Source of the DNA: Lewinellaceae bacterium | Lineage (GTDB): Bacteria; Bacteroidota; Bacteroidia; Chitinophagales; Saprospiraceae | Assembly (NCBI GenBank): GCA_020636255.1 | Contig: JACJYE010000010.1 | Coordinates: 124,001 to 188,000, forward strand | DNA length: 64,000 bases | Reading direction: 5' to 3' | Shown: positions 59,956 through 64,000 of the stretch, piece after piece | Numbering within the stretch: position 1 is the first letter of the stretch | Layout: each line of letters starts with the position of its first letter | The notes under the pieces: generated by a model | Told to the model about the DNA's origin: nothing | The model's input: the letters and a program-made list of their open reading frames with translations, nothing else | Database searches by the model: none | Made by a program: the position numbers and the translations under genes

Positions 59956-62900
59956 TACTCGGTATCAGCCAGGGCCACCTCCCAGCACCCACTCTCCGAG
60001 CAGCCTGCATTATCCGTAACCGTCGCGCAGTACAGCCCGGGGGCCAGGCCGGATGGGGAAGCGCCGGAAAACTGAAAGCCCGGATTGCCGGGGGCCGACC
60101 AGGCGTAGGCATAGCTCTGCCCCGAGCCGCCGCTCACGATCAGGCTGATAGCGCCGTCCGGGCCATTGGCGCAGGCGGCGGGCGTGACGGCCGCTTCCAG
60201 CGTTATGCCGCTGCCGGCGGCTACCGTGGCGGATGCCTGTACGGTGCAGCCATTGGCGTCGGTAACCGTGGCGCTATAGGTTCCAGGCGGTACGCCCATC
60301 AGCTCCTGCCCGGTAGCGCCATTGCTCCAAAGAAAGTTGTAGGGGTTTACGCCCCCGCTGACAGAAAGCACCACCTGCCCATCGGCCGATTGGGGGCAGG
60401 TGGCGCTGTAAGTTGTGGCGAAGGCCTGCAGTGGGCTGGGTTCTGTGAGCGACACGCTGAGGGCTTCCACCAGGCAGCCGTCGCTATTCGTTACCGTAGC
60501 GGCGTACAGGCCGGCGCTCAGGCCGGCGAGGGGGTTGCCCGTAGCGCCGGTACTCCAATTGATGGTATAACTGCCGTCCGGCGGGAAGATAAGCAGGGCA
60601 ATGCTGCCGTCGGAGCCGCCCGCGCAGCCCGGCGGGCTGGCGCTGGCCTGTATGGAAAAGGGGATCTCGCCGCTGGCCGGCACGGTGAAGCTTTGCTCCA
60701 GGCGGCAGCCATTGGCGCCGCTTACCGTTACGGTGTATTGCCCCGCCGCCAGGTTGGCCAGGTTCTGGCTGGCAGCGCCGTTGCTCCAAAGAAAGCTGAA
60801 GGGCGGCGCGCCCCCGCTGATGGCCAGCCCGATAGCGCCGCCGCTGTCGTCCGGGCAGGCGGGGTGGATGGTGGGCTGCAGGGTGGGCAGGGGGCAGGCG
60901 GTTATGCCCACATCGTAAGAGAAGGTGCAGCCATAGGCATTGGTAATAAAAAGGGTATAAACACCCGCTACCTCCATATCCGCCGGGTTCTGCTCATCGG
61001 ATGTATAACCCTCCGGCCCGGCCCAGGAAAAGATGAACGGCCCGGCCGAACCATCGGCCTGCACCTCGAAGGCCTGCTGCGGCTGGCCTTCGCACAGGCA
61101 GGGGGTGAGCGGGGTGATTGTGATGGTTTCATCAGGCACAAGAGCAATCACGGCGCAATCTCCATCAGGGCTTCTTCCGCCACAGTCGATGCAGACAGCA
61201 TGGATATTATCTGGGCCCGTGGAGATATTGCCTGGATTATTCCAGCTGCTGGCTCCCGTTCGCGTCGGAACGGTTACACAGGAACTTTGCTGGGCTGGGC
61301 TGAAGGCCAGAAGGCTATTGCCATTCATATCATGGCCATAAAAAATGAACGCCACCTTGCCTGACAACTGGGCTGCATACTGGCTGATATCGAATTTCCA
61401 GTCAATTCCATTGGGCAAAGCAAGCCCGGGGATATCTTCCTGTAATACGCTCCCTTCTATGACAATATCCATGGTCAGGTTATCGAGGGGTTCGCTGGCG
61501 CTGGCGTTGACAATCAGGGACGGGTTCAGCAACCAGTTATTCCAACTGGATTGGTTGATTTCCATAAACGGGTTGGCCGAAAGGCTGATGCCGCAACTGC
61601 TACAGCTCCATTTTCGGGTATACTGGGCTACGCTATTGGCATTAAAGGTGAAGCTGGCGATGTACGGCTGGAAATTGTCGAGCGTGAACGCCACTGCTTC
61701 AGATTCATGGGCATTGCCTCTCACATCTGTAGCCACAGCCTTGATCTCGTACCTTCCGTCATTATAGCGGGCATGCCCGGGGCAGTTGGTGAACAGCGCA
61801 GTGCCTCCATCCATAGGGTCATCGGCATGGATGCGGGTAATGAAATCGGGAAAGTAGAAGTCGTCGTAGGGGTGGGCTCCATTAGTGGCATAAGCAAAAG
61901 GGCGGATTCCCTGGCGAGAAAGGCTGCCAATCTGTGGAGGGCCGCCACCATTACTTCCACTGCCATCCTGATACATGTAGGAAGGCATCATGTTTTCTCC
62001 GATTCTCGCTCCAATCAGGATTTCTGACCAATGCCCGGCTCCCTGGATAAGCTGAAAATCGTCATTAGGGAGCCTTCTTACCATTAATTCAACATGGTTG
62101 ATATCATTGACAGTATTGTATCGGTTCAAGTTTGCCCCTTCATTCAACATTACCGGGCGTACTACGATTGGCGAAGCGTTGGTTCCCGGGTAGGAAGGCG
62201 CAGCCCAAGTTTGGGTGTTGTTACTGCCGTAATTCAATACCTTTCTTATCTGGATATCGTAGTCCGGAGCTGTATATTGAACATATTGCAGGGGGTCCTT
62301 CGTGATGGTATCATGTGTGCCAGTCGAGCCATCAGGATTGGAGAATAAATGAAGATGGGCGCCATTGGATAAGCCAGAGAAGCCTGTGGGGCCTATGGGT
62401 TCACCTGCTGTGATGGAGTCGCGTACAACAAAAATTTTCCCGTTGAAAATAACATTACCTCCTACAGGCCCTATCGCCGTAGTATCGCCGGCAACAACAC
62501 GGATAATACACCTTTGTGAACCATTCGGTGAACTCATATTTATCAGTCGGCACCCCCCACTCTGTAACGGTAAATAAGGCCAACCGCTATTCGGATTGCT
62601 ATCCGAAGTAAAAAAATGGCCATACCCCAGATCATGCGTTCCGTTTACAATCAGGCGTTTGTATCCGGCGCCTAAGCTGCCCCCAATCCTGCCGCTTTCC
62701 AAAGCCAGGATGAGGTCGCCCATGTCCGCATTTCCGGCTGCACTGTTATAATCAATACCACCATGCCAGTCATAAATATCTGCTCCATTCTGGCGAGGGC
62801 CATAATCATCAGCAATTAAATTTGCAGGATATTCGGCTGCCGCATCATAAGTAAAATCCTGATTAGGAGCATTATCAAGCCAGGTATTGCTACATTGGCT

Positions 62901-62990
62901 GCACGCCCTGAATCGGACGATATTGGTGTCTTGTGGGTATGCAAAGTTGCCAATACAGGTAATCAGTATTAAAAAATATATTTGTTTCAT
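59838..62990 (-). CDS. 5' fragment: M23-like peptidase domain plus SprB repeats
   Basis: The start is the ATG at 62988-62990 (MKQIYFLILITCIGNFAYPQ, signal peptide); the longer frame to 63056 lacks one. An M23/LytM-like fold covers about residues 50-235: HGGID with His76 and Asp80, GYGHFF with His125, and HLHLF with His212 and His214, so all expected zinc ligands are present. A beta domain with FDISQYAAQLSGKVAFIFYG follows (about 480-590). Then come about six SprB repeats of the form SGGxxPFxFxWSNGAxxQxLxxLxxGxYxVTVTxxxGC. In the native sequence the frame departs from homology near codon 1,012 (about 59953) and stops at 59838 after an unrelated tail (VYPQSRSLGNAGH). It probably acted on peptidoglycan or surface polymers. 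Confidence 0.8.
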   Translation of the reverse strand: MKQIYFLILITCIGNFAYPQDTNIVRFRACSQCSNTWLDNAPNQDFTYDAAAEYPANLIADDYGPRQNGADIYDWHGGIDYNSAAGNADMGDLILALESGRIGGSLGAGYKRLIVNGTHDLGYGHFFTSDSNPNSGWPYLPLQSGGCRLINMSSPNGSQRCIIRVVAGDTTAIGPVGGNVIFNGKIFVVRDSITAGEPIGPTGFSGLSNGAHLHLFSNPDGSTGTHDTITKDPLQYVQYTAPDYDIQIRKVLNYGSNNTQTWAAPSYPGTNASPIVVRPVMLNEGANLNRYNTVNDINHVELMVRRLPNDDFQLIQGAGHWSEILIGARIGENMMPSYMYQDGSGSNGGGPPQIGSLSRQGIRPFAYATNGAHPYDDFYFPDFITRIHADDPMDGGTALFTNCPGHARYNDGRYEIKAVATDVRGNAHESEAVAFTLDNFQPYIASFTFNANSVAQYTRKWSCSSCGISLSANPFMEINQSSWNNWLLNPSLIVNASASEPLDNLTMDIVIEGSVLQEDIPGLALPNGIDWKFDISQYAAQLSGKVAFIFYGHDMNGNSLLAFSPAQQSSCVTVPTRTGASSWNNPGNISTGPDNIHAVCIDCGGRSPDGDCAVIALVPDETITITPLTPCLCEGQPQQAFEVQADGSAGPFIFSWAGPEGYTSDEQNPADMEVAGVYTLFITNAYGCTFSYDVGITACPLPTLQPTIHPACPDDSGGAIGLAISGGAPPFSFLWSNGAASQNLANLAAGQYTVTVSGANGCRLEQSFTVPASGEIPFSIQASASPPGCAGGSDGSIALLIFPPDGSYTINWSTGATGNPLAGLSAGLYAATVTNSDGCLVEALSVSLTEPSPLQAFATTYSATCPQSADGQVVLSVSGGVNPYNFLWSNGATGQELMGVPPGTYSATVTDANGCTVQASATVAAGSGITLEAAVTPAACANGPDGAISLIVSGGSGQSYAYAWSAPGNPGFQFSGASPSGLAPGLYCATVTDNAGCSESGCWEVALADTEYPVYPQSRSLGNAGHRPGDIDIPGRMAGNSSRLPEICKR

Positions 62991-63057
62991 GGTATTAGTG
63001 ATTGTGGCGCGATTCAATGCGCTACAGCGGGTAACCCCAAAGGATTCCACTGCCAAG

Positions 63058-63076
63058 CTAGTGCCTCCGGCACTAG
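63058..63076. repeat. Perfect 8-bp stem-loop upstream of the giant gene
   Basis: CTAGTGCC-TCC-GGCACTAG forms a perfect 8-bp stem with a 3-base loop, 68 bp upstream of the ATG at 62990, in the 155-bp gap after the propeller-like gene (stop at 63146). Stem length and the C/G-rich loop flank resemble the array units at 52495-52860, though the sequence differs. It may be an extragenic palindrome. No promoter match was found in this gap. Confidence 0.45.
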
Positions 63077-63145
63077 ACCTCTATACTCTGGGCCGAGCGC
63101 TGAAAAGCAAAAAATAAAACCGCACCTGTTAGGAAGGAAATAGAG

Positions 63146-64000
63146 TTAGAATTTTTCAGATTGCCAATCCTTTTTGTAATTGACAACTTTTATTTCTCCG
63201 CTGTTAATGTTCTGCGTCACATAACCATTCTCCGTGAATTTAGTGACAATTGGCAATGTATGTTCTTTGGAGATGTATGGGGCGTAATACCTTACTCTGT
63301 TATCAATATCGTAAATGGAAAGCATGTGTTCAGGTATATTGATATTCTCTTTTCTGAACATGGCGTAACCATACAACCTTTCATTAACTTGAACGAAATT
63401 TCCCGGAATTTCCACAGGCGGAGAAAATTGCATCTGAGGCGGCAACTCCCGTTCATAAATAATTTCTTTAGTCGCAATGTCATAAATACGGAGGTGCTCA
63501 TTGTACATCCGTTCGAACTCCTCGGTGAAGGCTCCGCCGTATCTGAGGCAGAAGTATTTGCCGTCACAGGTTATCAGGCCTTCTCCAAAAAAAACATCTT
63601 CCACATCTTCCAGCCTGGCCAATTCATTTCCACGTTCATCCAGCAGAATAAAGGTAGCCACAACTCCCAGGAGGGTCAGCTCCTCGTCCAGGGCCTGCAG
63701 GTAATACGCTACGCACAATGTCCCGCAATGAGGGTTTTCATAAACACTTCCAGACGTGGCGTATTGTCTGACATGTTTGCGCCAGTCGTAATCCGGCGCC
63801 TTCCTGCGGTCCACAACGGAATGCCCCACATCCATGTACCCCTCTGCCAGGAAGTGGGAATACTGCTCAGGCTTGTATGGATTATTGGCGAGAATATCGA
63901 AGGAGCCCAAAAGCTGGTTATCCAGGTCGAAAAAATCGGCTCTTCCTATATTCCCGCGAATGAGGTTCCCCAGAGAATCCCTAACTGAGTTACTATGGTA
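63146..64000 (-). CDS. Beta-propeller-like protein, partial (5' end outside the window)
   Basis: The frame is open from the last base of the window to the stop at 63146-63148, giving at least 284 residues without the N-terminus. The text resembles the 6-bladed TolB-like propellers of Bacteroidota (BF4221 type): FFDLDNQLLGSF, HCGTLCVAYYLQAL, LLDERGNELARLEDVE, LRIYDIATKEIIYE and LSIYDIDNRVRYY are blade-like strands ending in short acidic turns. Function is unknown; such proteins often have lipoprotein signals, which cannot be checked here. Confidence 0.6.
   Translation of the reverse strand, partial: YHSNSVRDSLGNLIRGNIGRADFFDLDNQLLGSFDILANNPYKPEQYSHFLAEGYMDVGHSVVDRRKAPDYDWRKHVRQYATSGSVYENPHCGTLCVAYYLQALDEELTLLGVVATFILLDERGNELARLEDVEDVFFGEGLITCDGKYFCLRYGGAFTEEFERMYNEHLRIYDIATKEIIYERELPPQMQFSPPVEIPGNFVQVNERLYGYAMFRKENINIPEHMLSIYDIDNRVRYYAPYISKEHTLPIVTKFTENGYVTQNINSGEIKVVNYKKDWQSEKF

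Larger units (their letters stand above)
56056..62990 (-). pseudogene. Giant M23-peptidase/SprB-repeat T9SS protein gene interrupted by three frameshifts
   Basis: Joined across three shifts the gene would encode about 2,310 residues: signal peptide, M23-like peptidase domain, several SprB repeats, beta domains and a T9SS type A sorting domain. Breaks are near 59945-59960 (one extra base relative to the restored frame), near 57893 (one base short) and at the GGGG run 56174-56177 (one base short). At every break the downstream frame continues the domain text without a gap: TEYP/YIRKVEAW, KIAVQG/HSSYSVQWSNGA and KTWNSRG/KNQVILDFGENAPWGV. The final stop in the restored frame is TAA at 56056-56058. 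It could be a decaying gene, sequencing error, or programmed shifting; neighbouring genes are intact. Confidence 0.8.

Noticed and set aside
56170..60000. Programmed ribosomal frameshifting to explain the broken giant gene
   Set aside because: Three shifts in different directions, two without slippery sequences, make this unlikely; pseudogene or sequence error fits better.

Overview
The window reads as a chromosomal segment of a Bacteroidota bacterium, most likely of the Saprospiria (Lewinella or Phaeodactylibacter type); the class is inferred from gene content and was not computed. The signs are type IX secretion (T9SS) C-terminal sorting domains on many exported proteins, a PorP/SprF-type outer membrane protein, SprB-repeat surface proteins, a SusC/SusD pair, a futalosine-pathway menaquinone gene, and promoters of the form TTTG-N19-TAnnTTTG. 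I see no phage, insertion sequence, rRNA operon or CRISPR array. Only one tRNA is present, tRNA-Arg(TCT).

Layout. 1-2210: end of a LuxE-like acyltransferase gene, a glucosaminidase and a saccharopine-dehydrogenase-like protein. 2217-12050 (minus): a MoeB/ThiF-rhodanese protein, an unknown kinase-like protein, propionyl-CoA and acetyl-CoA synthetases, a lone receiver protein, a symporter-histidine kinase fusion and a small membrane protein. This block looks like an acetate/propionate sensing and activation locus. 12070-18307: PorP/SprF, an NlpC/P60 protein lacking its catalytic Cys, cystathionine beta-synthase, a LysM protein, KdsB and a transglutaminase. 18378-28094: an operon of SusC, SusD and a LamG-PNGase F fusion, with a divergent DUF1080 and Gfo/Idh/MocA pair, suggesting glycoprotein glycan use. 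28228-33375: tRNA-Arg, an alpha/beta hydrolase, a trans-sulfuration lyase, RluD, DUF1415 and a LuxC-like acyl-CoA reductase. 33570-40268 (minus): a TonB receptor with an esterase-fold T9SS protein, a ZIP transporter, PAP2 phosphatase and methyltransferase.

40407-47227 holds two consecutive DUF1800-DUF1501 gene pairs, a tandem duplication. 47232-52376 (minus): MqnB, an outer membrane barrel, a GH1 glycosidase, a PD40 propeller lipoprotein and a thioredoxin-dockerin-like protein. 52377-52911 is non-coding and filled by an unusual array of eleven units of about 34 bp. Each unit carries an 8-bp stem-loop whose stem shows compensatory base changes, and a diverged twelfth unit follows in inverted orientation. 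52912-62990 holds two very large SprB-repeat surface-protein genes. The second (about 2,300 codons, M23 peptidase domain at its N-terminus) is interrupted by three frameshifts. The window ends inside a beta-propeller-like gene.

The strongest candidate for something undescribed is the covarying stem-loop array at 52495-52909. Also notable are the frameshifted giant gene, the PNGase F fusion beside SusC/SusD, the CrbS-like sensor with a receiver lacking an output domain, the duplicated DUF1800/DUF1501 pair with Tat signals on only one partner, and two hydrolase-fold proteins lacking their catalytic nucleophile.
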